64,000 nucleotides of DNA from DATEUP01 sp041485285 (GTDB lineage Archaea > Thermoplasmatota > DTKX01 > DATEUP01): the NCBI GenBank assembly GCA_041485285.1, contig JBGPJF010000009.1, forward strand, positions 1 to 64,000, in the 5' to 3' direction. Under the pieces are notes generated by a model. The model was not told the origin of the DNA. It searched no databases and worked only from the letters and a program-made list of their open reading frames with translations. A program made the position numbers and the translations under genes. Of the stretch, positions 18,701 to 25,835 are shown piece by piece; the first letter of the stretch is position 1; every line of letters starts with the position of its first letter.

Positions 18701-19996
18701 TTGCGGGAGAAGGGTCGCTGCCCCCGTGCCGGAGGTGTTAACGGGGTTGCGAGGGACGTCGACGGCCAAAAGCGGCGCGGCTCCGCCTTCGAGCACGAAT
18801 CCGGCCACCACGAAGCCTGGGATCTTGCCGGACGCCGCGGCCGACCCGTTCGCGGGCCACCCCGTGAACGTGTCAACGAGCACCGAGGGGCCGGCCGTGT
18901 CCGACGCCACGCGGCCCACGAGCAGGGCCAGCCCTGAAGCGTCCGCGCGCGCCCGCGCAAACGCCATGGGCCCGCCCGTCACGTTTTGGAGGAAGCCCAT
19001 CGTCGCGTTTCCGGCGACCGCGCGCGCCCACGCGACGGTGATGTTCGAAGTGTTCGGCCGGTTCGTGGCGACGAGGAAGGCGGCGGCGCTCCCGTCGGGC
19101 CCAATCGCGCAGTCAACCCACATGTTCGCGGAGGGGCTCGTCGTGAACAGCTTGGTCGGCGGCGCGCCGCTGCTAAACGCGAACAACCCCGTCGCGAGCG
19201 GCGCGAAGACCCATGTTTCGCCGGTCGCGAGCGTCACCCCGCACCCATATCGGCTTTGTTCGGACCACCATTCGTTCCACCAGCTGCTGACGCCCCAGAC
19301 AGTGGGGTATAGGTCCGAATAGCCGGGCCACAAGCCATCGACCTGGCCGAGGCGACGCAAGGCCCCCACGGTGCCGTTGCGGAGGTCGAGTGGAAACAGG
19401 ACGGCTTCCACCGCCGAAAAGGCCACTGGATAACCTATGTACCCGGCGTTGACAACGACGATGGACGGCCGCAGGCCATCCGACGCATTCCGCGCCATTT
19501 CAAGGACGGTGGGCTCATAGTCGTAGTATGGGTCGGTGCCGATCGGGTCGGGCAGCGGCACGCTCGTAACGACCCCGCTTGCGAAGCTGCCTTCGTCGAA
19601 GATCCGCACACCGAGGACGCGGTTCTCGATCGTGCGGTACACCACGACGTGGCCCGATTCGACCCACACGCGCGCGCAGGCCCAGGTCCCGCACCCCGGT
19701 TGCTCGTTGGGGTCGACGATCGACCCGTCGTCGAGGACGGCGCCGGTTGAGGCATTCAACCACAGGTAGTGCATATCGTTGAACCCCGCCCACACGATGA
19801 GGTGGGCGGTCCCGTTGCTCCCGGCCACGGCGTCCACGACGCGGACGTCTGTCTGCTCGTGCGTCAGGGGCAGGTCGAAGGGGAGGGGGCGCTCCTCGAG
19901 GGCGAGGGTGGAGGCGGAAGCGGGGGCGCACGCCACGAAAAGACCCACCGCTGCTAGACAGAAGGGAATGAGAACCAAACGACGGGGGGAGGGCAT
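15776..19996 (-). CDS. 1406-residue membrane-anchored surface protein with PKD and FN3 modules
   Basis: The ATG at 19996 is preferred over the much longer open frame (to 20509) because it begins a signal peptide (RRLVLIPFCLAAVGLFVACA) and has a TATA-like box 32 bases upstream. The N-terminal ~900 residues have propeller-like, sequon-rich repeats. A PKD-like module follows (RADAGGPYILRYGGSLMLNG), then further Ig/PKD-like units and an FN3-like module near 1260-1340 (VDLQWNPSLEEDFVAYEI). A Gly/Pro linker, one transmembrane helix (AWIVVLVLAGCASVVVVLFA) and RQRRRAG end the protein. This is the classic layout of a thermoplasmatal cell-surface protein. The ligand is unknown, and no enzyme motif was seen. 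Confidence 0.8.
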   Translation of the reverse strand: MPSPRRLVLIPFCLAAVGLFVACAPASASTLALEERPLPFDLPLTHEQTDVRVVDAVAGSNGTAHLIVWAGFNDMHYLWLNASTGAVLDDGSIVDPNEQPGCGTWACARVWVESGHVVVYRTIENRVLGVRIFDEGSFASGVVTSVPLPDPIGTDPYYDYEPTVLEMARNASDGLRPSIVVVNAGYIGYPVAFSAVEAVLFPLDLRNGTVGALRRLGQVDGLWPGYSDLYPTVWGVSSWWNEWWSEQSRYGCGVTLATGETWVFAPLATGLFAFSSGAPPTKLFTTSPSANMWVDCAIGPDGSAAAFLVATNRPNTSNITVAWARAVAGNATMGFLQNVTGGPMAFARARADASGLALLVGRVASDTAGPSVLVDTFTGWPANGSAAASGKIPGFVVAGFVLEGGAAPLLAVDVPRNPVNTSGTGAATLLPQIAFNGSWPALVRVSPAGSTWTEVGDWKPLVDAPVRSVAIVSTTSGAQLGGIVTRDNGTGRLHLLRADAGKGRFDVLDGPALPGEAVSVQAVPFGAGAILVVQTAAGHPSDRNYGYPAWNNAISSYLFFTMDVSGFVSTPVCPGPYAMQSCFGGYNNGPAPFGLFEDVPFPLLSVPTGLFALDPANATVSLLQQDGDYAISQPTPMLRNLTRINGLEQIPPRFWSTSSAALSQYPIEWWTEGGATWAAYPLSLGSAPNTTLGFRIARIGPGTALTWFNASLSTGAANDTISFQMVADLRAQRSPAGARAFTVVADQLHMWQRTFSIRFSTSNLTFEEVRLLSEGPSESFGYLVQVLAPWQGHVAHLRTREMEANGYTLARVMTLEALVFNGSAVERLAMPQVNFSCGWEDSGSVICPTWAPLTIAGEFAALVGFGGPLRFFGLNHLPTPPRLLAPANGSLLGNASVLFTVAPSTDGDGDRLTYHFSLYDVSGALVRQAWVSDPDWSATLPDGDYRWTAEVGDGSAWVASPDVFVFTLDATAPRADAGGPYILRYGGSLMLNGSNSRDNRGVVGWQWAVGPIGAGELTATGPTPQLSWSALLDLFAANGATLSIRLTVVDAAGHTDTDYTVVTLNATAVPIVEPVVLRTAFEGSPVDLATNVTWEGTDYLWPDPALFDGVFSILWSFPDGVGLAGPRVSYVPPDSGVVHVVVFVIPRLGPAGRAEFDLHVLNVAPAAAIDGPASLGEGETASYHVLMGDPSAADNASLTVEWSAGAGLVVVSAVGGEFQVRGSSDGPTQITVVVRDKDGGNTTATFNVSVTETVLPVAGLRIALNNTTWVDLQWNPSLEEDFVAYEITARFVSNGSRAGAAIQVKRQSDGAVRVEGLAASTEYTFTVVVVGKGGTRSAPAVAAGSTTSLPAPPPTSGNPPGGQPPPGGNGESLTAGVNPAWIVVLVLAGCASVVVVLFARQRRRAG

Positions 19997-20023
19997 AGCC
20001 AGGCTCAGACGTTGGGGTGAATG

Positions 20024-20032
20024 CTCATAAAG
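20024..20032 (-). promoter_or_regulatory. TATA-like box for the 19996 start
   Basis: On the minus strand CTTTATGAG lies 32 bases before the ATG at 19996. This supports that start over upstream alternatives. Confidence 0.45.
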
Positions 20033-20326
20033 TTGCCCGAACAGGCTCCATGAGCCACCATCGCGCTTGCGTCGCTCGCGAAGGTCCCGGGAAGAGCCGC
20101 CCTTCCAGCAAGGGGCGGCGTCGCCTTGGGGTCGTCGAATCTCGTGCCACATTTTTTGCCGTATGAGCAAAAAACCCGTCGTGACTCCGTCCAGCAGGGG
20201 CCACCGGATCGCCGGGGGGACAAAACGGCCGAGATTCGCGTCATGCAACGGCAGCGGCCAGCGTGTGCCAGCCCCTGAGTGCAAAACCGGGCGGCCCTCA
20301 TATGGCTGCTCCCACTCCGTGAAGCA

Positions 20327-20632
20327 ATGTCGACCGCACTCTGCAATCCGAATGTTCCCGAATGGGCCAATGCAACCTCGGCGGGCGTCCGCCCCGTGGA
20401 CACCTTCTTCACCGACCGCGAGCTCCCCGTGCAACACCGCAGCCCGGGCACCTACACGATTCGTGCAGCCGACTTCGATGACGGCATCATCCTGATTGCG
20501 ACGGGGCACGACCCGGTGGGGATTCCAGCAGTTCTTCCGGCGATTGTGACGGGGGCTTCTGAAGTATCCGTATCGCTTGATCCCGCCAATCTCCTAGATT
20601 ACCCGGCTGGCGTTGCCGTAGTATTCGTCTGA
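20327..20632 (+). CDS. possible small protein overlapping the HTH-TPR gene's 3' end
   Basis: This 101-residue frame (ATG 20327) is short and overlaps the last 146 bases of the minus-strand HTH-TPR gene, so it could be a chance frame. In its favour, third codon positions are almost all G or C in the first half, the translation looks protein-like ('PGTYTIRAADFDDGIILIAT'), and a TATA-like CTCATATGG lies about 26 bases upstream. It fills an otherwise empty 490-base gap. No family is recognised. Confidence 0.35.
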   Translation: MSTALCNPNVPEWANATSAGVRPVDTFFTDRELPVQHRSPGTYTIRAADFDDGIILIATGHDPVGIPAVLPAIVTGASEVSVSLDPANLLDYPAGVAVVFV

Positions 20633-21704
20633 CGAGCGCCGCCCACTCCTCGAGCATTGCATGGCCGCGCTCGTGGCCAACGATTCGGGAGAGTTTCCTC
20701 GACATCGTAAGCTCCCCCAAGGCTTCCGCCTTTCGGCCGAGGACGGCGAGCATCAAGGCCCGGTTGGAATGGACGTGCATGAGCAGCACCTGACCGCCCG
20801 ACCGCCGAGCGGCGGCAAGCGCCTCCTCGGAGCGCGCGAGGCCCCGCCCGTGGTCAAGGAAGAAGTCGACCATGCAGAGCGTCGTGAGCACCGTTGCCTG
20901 CCGGTGTAAGGACCCCGCCCTTTGCCCGCACTCGAGGGCCTTTTCCAAGTGCCTTGCGGCATCCTCGAATTGGCCCCGCCTGGCCTTCAGAATCCCAATC
21001 CCCATCCGTGCGTCCCCCTCCAAGGTCACATCATGCGCCTCACGAGCCAAACGCCGAAGGCGGGTGAGCGCCTCGTAGGCTTCCTTTCCTCTTCCAATCG
21101 CGTCCAACGTAAATCCGTGGAAGTAAAGTGCGCGGCGGAAGGATCGAGATTCGGGTTCGTTCTCCATTAGCCGCATGGAAGATTCGAAACGGTCATTTGC
21201 CGCGCGCATGTCACCACGGAGGTAGGATGCCACTGCGAGAGCAAGGGCGGCCTCTCCTGGCCGGTTCGCTGCCAGTGCCCGGGCCTTGATGTCCTTCAGG
21301 GACTCTACTTCTCCGCGTCGGTGCGCGTGCTCGATGAGCCGGCATAGGCTTTCTGCGGTAATCCCGGGTCCGATTCCCTTCGCATGCAGGGAAAGCTCCC
21401 GGCCCAAGCCCGCCGGTGAATGGCCGATGAGCCCAGGTAGCCCCTCAAGGAGCTTTAGGACAGCACGTCCGTGCGGCGTGACCTCGATGCGGCGGATCCT
21501 GCTTCCGCCCGGAACCCGCTGGATGTGCACGAGTTCGAGCTCGTCAAGACGATCCACGGCCGAGTACCAGGTGCGCAAGGAGATGTGCAACTCCTCGCAG
21601 CAGTTGACAGAAGAAGTAGATGGGTGCGACGTGAGGAATTCCAGGAGCTTTAGGCACTCAGTTGGTTCGCTGAGAAGACGCACCGCCTCATGGGGACGCA
21701 ACAT
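20487..21704 (-). CDS. HTH-TPR transcriptional regulator-like protein
   Basis: The 405-residue product begins with a winged-helix domain at residues ~10-90 ('LLEFLTSHPSTSSVNCCEEL', 'SLRTWYSAVDRLDELELV', then a wing 'VPGGSRIRRIEVTPHGRAVL'). About 250 residues of TPR-type helix pairs follow ('GDARMGIGILKARRGQFEDA', 'RHLEKALECGQRAGS'). The layout matches archaeal HTH regulators that sense proteins or ligands through TPR arrays. A minus-strand TATA-like CTTATAGTC lies at 21719-21727, unusually close to this ATG. The true start could therefore be the GTG at 21683, though that would clip little of the HTH. It sits beside surface-protein genes, whose regulation is a plausible but unproven role. Confidence 0.75.
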   Translation of the reverse strand: MLRPHEAVRLLSEPTECLKLLEFLTSHPSTSSVNCCEELHISLRTWYSAVDRLDELELVHIQRVPGGSRIRRIEVTPHGRAVLKLLEGLPGLIGHSPAGLGRELSLHAKGIGPGITAESLCRLIEHAHRRGEVESLKDIKARALAANRPGEAALALAVASYLRGDMRAANDRFESSMRLMENEPESRSFRRALYFHGFTLDAIGRGKEAYEALTRLRRLAREAHDVTLEGDARMGIGILKARRGQFEDAARHLEKALECGQRAGSLHRQATVLTTLCMVDFFLDHGRGLARSEEALAAARRSGGQVLLMHVHSNRALMLAVLGRKAEALGELTMSRKLSRIVGHERGHAMLEEWAALVRRILRQRQPGNLGDWRDQAIRILQKPPSQSPEELLESPPGRAPSQSG

Positions 21705-21842
21705 TCCGCACCGGCCGGACTATAAGACCTGGGTTCACCGCTAATGAACCCTAGCCCAGGAACCTGGCTCTAACTGGACTTGGTTGCCGAGGAGCAAGAA
21801 CGGACGGCAAGGGGGGTGGGGCTTTCCCGACACCCGCAGGAC

Positions 21843-22817
21843 CTACGTTCGCCTGCCCCGCGTGATGATTTCATCGAGCTTCGCGTCGGCGACCCATGTG
21901 TCGAGGTGTATCCACAAGGGCAAGTGGTCCGACATCTGGAACGTAAATTCCTCGTGTGTCGTGGCTCGGAATTCCTTTCCTTGGAAGAGGGCCGTCCAGT
22001 CGCCGGTGTAGAAGTCGAGGACGCCGCCCTTGTCCGGGCTCGTGGGGTACTTGCGCTGATGCAGGATCTGATCGTAGCGCTTGTTCTGCTCTAGGTTGCT
22101 TCCGTGCGCCCCGATTAGCGCACGCGGCATCTGAAGCCCGTACTTCGTGATGGCCTTGAACATGGGCCCTTGGGTGTCGGGGATGTTGAAGTCGCCAAGG
22201 ACGATGATGTCTTTGTCCTCCACATATTTCTCTGCGTCACGGTCGTGGATCCAACTTGCCAAGGCGTCCAATTCCCGAAGCCGCGACGCGGCTTCGTTGT
22301 TGTCCCAACGAACGTGGGCCGCAAGAAGCATGAAATCGAATGTGCCGCAGCGGAAGGTTGCGAGGTAGGGACTGCGCCAGAAGGTGATCTTCGGCACGTA
22401 TTCCTTCGTGACCGGGTCCTGGATCCGAGGCGGATCGGCCTCGGCGGCGAGTCCCGTTGGTGTTACCGCACGGGTGTCGTAGAGGTAGCCGATGCGCTCC
22501 CTGTTTCCCTGCGGGTCGGCGTTGAAGTCGGAGAAGAGCACTTCCCAGTTGGGACCGAGGAGCGTCATGACACGCCGGAGGTCCTCGAGGTTGTCTCGCA
22601 ACTCTACGATTGCCACTAGGCTGAATTGCCAGATGATTTCGGCGATGAAATGGATCGCCGCCTCGCTGCGCCGCTTCTTGCCGAATTCACGGATGTTCCA
22701 GGTGGCGATGTTGAGGGTCTCGTCTAGCGTCATCGGGGGGATTTTCCCGTTGATCCTTCGGCGCAGTTCTTTGATGCCTTTCGCAATTTCGGACGACACG
22801 TTTCCGTGGAAGACCAT
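21843..22817 (-). CDS. endonuclease/exonuclease/phosphatase (EEP) family protein
   Basis: The 324-residue product shows the EEP fold motifs in order: 'LNIATWNIREF' (metal-site Asn), 'LVAIVELRD' (Glu), 'RIGYLYDTRAV', 'MLLAAHVRW', 'IIVLGDFNIPD' (GDxN) and C-terminal 'MSDHLPLWI' (SDH). EEP enzymes are Mg-dependent phosphodiesterases acting on DNA, RNA or phospho-esters. The retained residues suggest activity, but the substrate is not evident. The ATG at 22817 is preferred to the GTG at 22847 because GAGG sits about 8 bases upstream. No signal peptide is seen, so it is probably cytosolic. It is divergent from two small membrane-protein genes and lies just outside the tRNA-flanked island. Confidence 0.85.
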   Translation of the reverse strand: MVFHGNVSSEIAKGIKELRRRINGKIPPMTLDETLNIATWNIREFGKKRRSEAAIHFIAEIIWQFSLVAIVELRDNLEDLRRVMTLLGPNWEVLFSDFNADPQGNRERIGYLYDTRAVTPTGLAAEADPPRIQDPVTKEYVPKITFWRSPYLATFRCGTFDFMLLAAHVRWDNNEAASRLRELDALASWIHDRDAEKYVEDKDIIVLGDFNIPDTQGPMFKAITKYGLQMPRALIGAHGSNLEQNKRYDQILHQRKYPTSPDKGGVLDFYTGDWTALFQGKEFRATTHEEFTFQMSDHLPLWIHLDTWVADAKLDEIITRGRRT

Positions 22818-22956
22818 TCCTCGCACCCTCTTTTTGGCAGGAACCACGAGGTTCCGGTTCAGGCAGGGTACCTCGGAGAAAGCTTCTGGTCAATGAAGGC
22901 CACGAAGGCCAACAATTATACACTTGGGGTTACGACGGTGCGGATCGGAGGATCCA

Positions 22957-23304
22957 GTGGGCGACATTGTCACAACGATGGCTATCACATTTGCAGCGGG
23001 TGCTTGGGGGGCGATCGGGGGAATAGTCTGGTGGGCGATGCCCAAAAGGCCCGACGGGCCTTTGGCGTTTGTGCAACGGGTAGCCGTTGGGTTCGCGGCG
23101 GGCGCCATATGGTACGCACTGGGCGGAATCACGCCATTTCTCGCCACGGGCGAATGGGATGCGTCGGGAGTGGGCAAATTGATCGCGGCAGGATATACGG
23201 GATTGGCTGGAGTCGCCGCACTCTTGCCGACCCACCTCAACGAAGATTTCCGGGCTCAAACGGAAGAGACAGCGAAGACGGCGGCTACGCGGGCCCCGCC
23301 TTGA
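22957..23304 (+). CDS. small membrane protein (115 aa)
   Basis: The GTG at 22957 is chosen because GGAGG lies six bases upstream, and an AT-rich box (AATTATACAC) lies about 40 bases upstream. The product has two to three hydrophobic segments (ITFAAGAWGAIGGIVWWA; VAVGFAAGAIWYALGGI; LIAAGYTGLAGVAALL) and a short charged tail. The spacing resembles small holin-like or effector membrane proteins, but I do not recognise a family. It is divergent from the EEP gene and followed by another gene for a membrane-anchored protein. The pairing with a nuclease makes a defence or mobile-element role possible; this is inference only. Confidence 0.65.
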   Translation: MGDIVTTMAITFAAGAWGAIGGIVWWAMPKRPDGPLAFVQRVAVGFAAGAIWYALGGITPFLATGEWDASGVGKLIAAGYTGLAGVAALLPTHLNEDFRAQTEETAKTAATRAPP

Positions 23305-23382
23305 ATCCCAAAATCGACGGGTGGACACCTAAGGAATCGGCGGCCTGGGAACGGGAGTCATCACAACGGGAGACCACTGCCC

Positions 23383-23982
23383 TTGGACGTTTCGGATCTT
23401 GCCGCTATCGCGGGCGCAGCGGCCGCGGTTTCTGCGGTCGTTCTTGCAGTTCCACAGTATCTGCGGGACCAAAAATGGGCACGGGCTCGATTCGTGGCTG
23501 ATCTGATCAAGGAGTTCGAGTCAAAGCCGGCCGTAGTGAATTCGATGCTCATGCTTGACTATCACACGCGCCGGGTGGAATTTTTTCCGAGTGCAAGGAA
23601 CGAGGCGGATCGGTTCGTCGAGGTTACCGACGAGGTCATTGCTTCGGCGCTAACCCCCCCCTCCTCGCCGGACCACACTTTCGAGCCTGAAGAGGTTGCC
23701 GTTCGAGACGCCTTTTGCACTTTCTTCGACGAACTTGACAGGTTCGACCAATTCGTCGAATCGGGACTGATCTCGGACCATGAGGTCGGCCCGTATCTTG
23801 GGTACTGGCTGCAAGTAATTAGTGGCCGGGCCCGTGACCAAAAGCCTGACGATCTGCGCCGCGCATTCCGGTCCTTCATCCGCTTCTACGGCTACCAAGG
23901 GGTGGAGAATTTGCTCACGCGCCTTGGCTATCCCTTCAAGTCTCCCGAACCGGACCCGCCAGAGCACCTCAAACCGGCTTAG
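23383..23982 (+). CDS. membrane-anchored helical protein (199 aa)
   Basis: The product starts at TTG 23383, with a purine-rich GGGAG about 10 bases before it. An N-terminal hydrophobic helix (LAAIAGAAAAVSAVVLAVP) is followed by a soluble helical domain with conserved-looking aromatic and acidic positions ('KWARARFVADLIKEFESKP', 'FCTFFDELDRFDQFVESGL', 'YLGYWLQVI'). This resembles the layout of DUF4760-type proteins, with an N-terminal helix and helical cytosolic domain, but I am not certain of the family. It follows the 115-residue membrane protein by 78 bases on the same strand, so they are probably co-transcribed. Function is unknown. Confidence 0.6.
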   Translation: MDVSDLAAIAGAAAAVSAVVLAVPQYLRDQKWARARFVADLIKEFESKPAVVNSMLMLDYHTRRVEFFPSARNEADRFVEVTDEVIASALTPPSSPDHTFEPEEVAVRDAFCTFFDELDRFDQFVESGLISDHEVGPYLGYWLQVISGRARDQKPDDLRRAFRSFIRFYGYQGVENLLTRLGYPFKSPEPDPPEHLKPA

Positions 23983-24077
23983 CCAGCGGAAATAGCCGCG
24001 GCGCTGCGGTTGTTCCATCGAGCGGCAGGGTTCATCGTTAAACGGCGCCCGCCACCGCGGGCGCGACGCGAACGGAG

Positions 24078-24118
24078 TGCTCCCCTTTGGATTCGAACCC
24101 GGCCCGATAACCAGGTCG
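24078..24118 (-). pseudogene. degenerate tRNA-Glu 3' half (putative displaced att site)
   Basis: Read on the minus strand, the last 23 bases match 18 of 23 positions of the 3' end of the intact tRNA-Glu at 47428, including GGGTTC, AATCC and the acceptor end GGGAGCA. Further upstream CGA-x-CTGG aligns with the anticodon-loop/stem region. The T-stem no longer pairs, and no 5' acceptor strand or D-arm is present, so it is not a functional tRNA. Same orientation plus a 23.4-kb distance fits a tRNA 3' end displaced by integration of an element. Part of the match is the T-loop consensus shared by all tRNAs, which weakens it. Confidence 0.45.
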
Positions 24119-24315
24119 CGGGGCTCTTCGCCGGGAGGAAGGTCATGCCAGGCGCCGAGAAACCCGGAGTTTCTGGCATTGCCTGCAGGCGTCGAAAAGG
24201 GTTTGTCACGTCTAAGGCGAAAAAAATCAATTCAATCGGACCGAGCGGCGGCCGCCGCCTGCGGTGAACGCGCGTGCGCGCTGTCCAACGCGTCCAGCGC
24301 GAGATCCCGAACGGC

Positions 24316-25698
24316 TCACGAGCGGGGATTCGCGTCCTCCCACTCTTTCAGCAACGTCGCCATCTTACTTTCCAAGAGCCTCGACAGCAGGTCGTCGCGG
24401 TAGTACTTCGGCGGCTGGGCCATTAGCGCGCGGAAATCCTCCGGCCATCCCAAAGCCGAAGGGAGTTCGAACGGCGCGCCCGGTGAATCGCCTGAGGCGG
24501 AGGTGGCCCAAAGGAGCTGGTGCTTGCGGATGATCACGTCCGGCACATGATAGGGCTTGCCTGCCCCGTCCAACTTGAAGAACCCATGTCGGGCGGTGTC
24601 GATGTACAAAAAGGTGGCGCGGTCGGGCCCCTCCACGGGGTGCTTGATCCACGACGGGACATTCAGCAGGAGGGGGGCGGGCGAAACCCTCCATCTGAGG
24701 TAACGATCCACCGAGCCCGAGGGCTCGACGTCGCCCCCGATCACATTCAGGATGTGCGTGTGGCCGAACACCACCACCAAGTCCTTGAGCCCCCCCAAAC
24801 GCATGCGGTCGCCTGCGGCCTGCCCCGTTTGGCTGGCCCACCACCGCAGGAACCCGCAGGTTGCCCCGAGCGTGCTGAAGCGCACGTTGTACCGCCACTC
24901 CCACAAGCGGCGCCCAAACGAGAGGTAAACGGTTGGTATGGTGAACAGCGTCAGCACGACAACCATGATTACCCACGTGGCGTCGAGCGCCGCTCCGGAA
25001 ACCAGCGTCAGCACGACGAGCGCGGCCAGCGCCGCGGCGAACGACCACTGGTAAAGCCCGAGCCTTGCCGCCCGCCGCAAGTGCGGCGGGAGCCCGGCCG
25101 CCTCCTTGTGATCCTGGAAATTCTTGTCGAATTGGTGCCCGTGCAGGAACAGGTATTTTTTGGTTCCCGCCTTGATCGTCGTGACCTGGCTCGCGGGGGT
25201 CATGCTCTCCCCGCGCCCCTTGATCGACGGCCACGTCCCCTCGAGCACGCTGAGGTTGTCCCACCGCGACAGGGCGCCCCCCGCGTCGGCGCCAAGCAGG
25301 CCGTCATGGTTCCCAAGCAGGTAGACGACCTTGCAGCCGATGTCCTTCAGCAAAGAGAACGTCGTGGCCATGCTGAAGTACAAGGATTCTTCGGGGCCGT
25401 CCCACAGCTCAAAGATGTCGCCGAGCAGCACCACGAATTCTGGCTTGCGGAGTTCGACCTGGTCCACTTTGCCTGTCGCCTCGTCCCATGCGCCCACCGT
25501 GGTCGGCAAACGCATGAGCCACGCTAAGAAGTCGTGGACCGCTGCGGGGTCGGCATCCCGCGTCTGCTCGTCGGGGCGCGGACGCGTGATCCGGTTGGGG
25601 TGCAGCCCCAAATGCGTATCGGCGATTACGATGATGCTCCCCTTCTCAGAGAGCTCCGGCGGCTCCGCATCTTTCCGGTGCCCCGCTCCGCGTTCCAA
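24316..25698 (-). CDS. calcineurin-like metallophosphoesterase with an inserted membrane hairpin
   Basis: The 460-residue product starts at TTG 25698 with a purine-rich AAGGGG about seven bases upstream. It carries the metallophosphoesterase motifs 'IIVIADTHLG' (D-x-H), 'FVVLLGDIFELWDG' (GDxxD-type), 'VVYLLGNHDGLLG' (GNHD), 'FLHGHQFDK' (GH) and 'VVVFGHTHIL' (GHxH). These bind two metal ions and hydrolyse phosphoesters. Between the fourth and fifth motifs, near residues 215-285, two hydrophobic stretches (FAAALAALVVLTLVSGAAL; VIMVVVLTLFTIPTVYLSF) predict a membrane hairpin that would tether the catalytic domain. It lies downstream of the GMC oxidoreductase on the same strand, 137 bases away. 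The substrate is unknown. Confidence 0.8.
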   Translation of the reverse strand: MERGAGHRKDAEPPELSEKGSIIVIADTHLGLHPNRITRPRPDEQTRDADPAAVHDFLAWLMRLPTTVGAWDEATGKVDQVELRKPEFVVLLGDIFELWDGPEESLYFSMATTFSLLKDIGCKVVYLLGNHDGLLGADAGGALSRWDNLSVLEGTWPSIKGRGESMTPASQVTTIKAGTKKYLFLHGHQFDKNFQDHKEAAGLPPHLRRAARLGLYQWSFAAALAALVVLTLVSGAALDATWVIMVVVLTLFTIPTVYLSFGRRLWEWRYNVRFSTLGATCGFLRWWASQTGQAAGDRMRLGGLKDLVVVFGHTHILNVIGGDVEPSGSVDRYLRWRVSPAPLLLNVPSWIKHPVEGPDRATFLYIDTARHGFFKLDGAGKPYHVPDVIIRKHQLLWATSASGDSPGAPFELPSALGWPEDFRALMAQPPKYYRDDLLSRLLESKMATLLKEWEDANPRS

Positions 25699-25835
25699 TT
25701 CGACACCCCTTGCAAGACCGGTCTGCAGCCCTTGATCTGGTCGTCAACAAGGACAGCGGCGACATCCGCCGGGGGGGGCCCCCGTCGAAGAGCCGCCGCG
25801 GCTCCCTACTTCGCCCCGCGGGGTCATTTCTCCTA

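Noticed and set aside
19997..20509. N-terminal extension of the 1406-residue surface protein
   Set aside because: The upstream 171 codons are not protein-like, and the signal peptide and TATA-like box both point to ATG 19996.
24119..24260. functional tRNA upstream of the 24078 relic
   Set aside because: No GCTCCCC strand or D-arm is found to pair with the 3' end, and the T-stem is broken.
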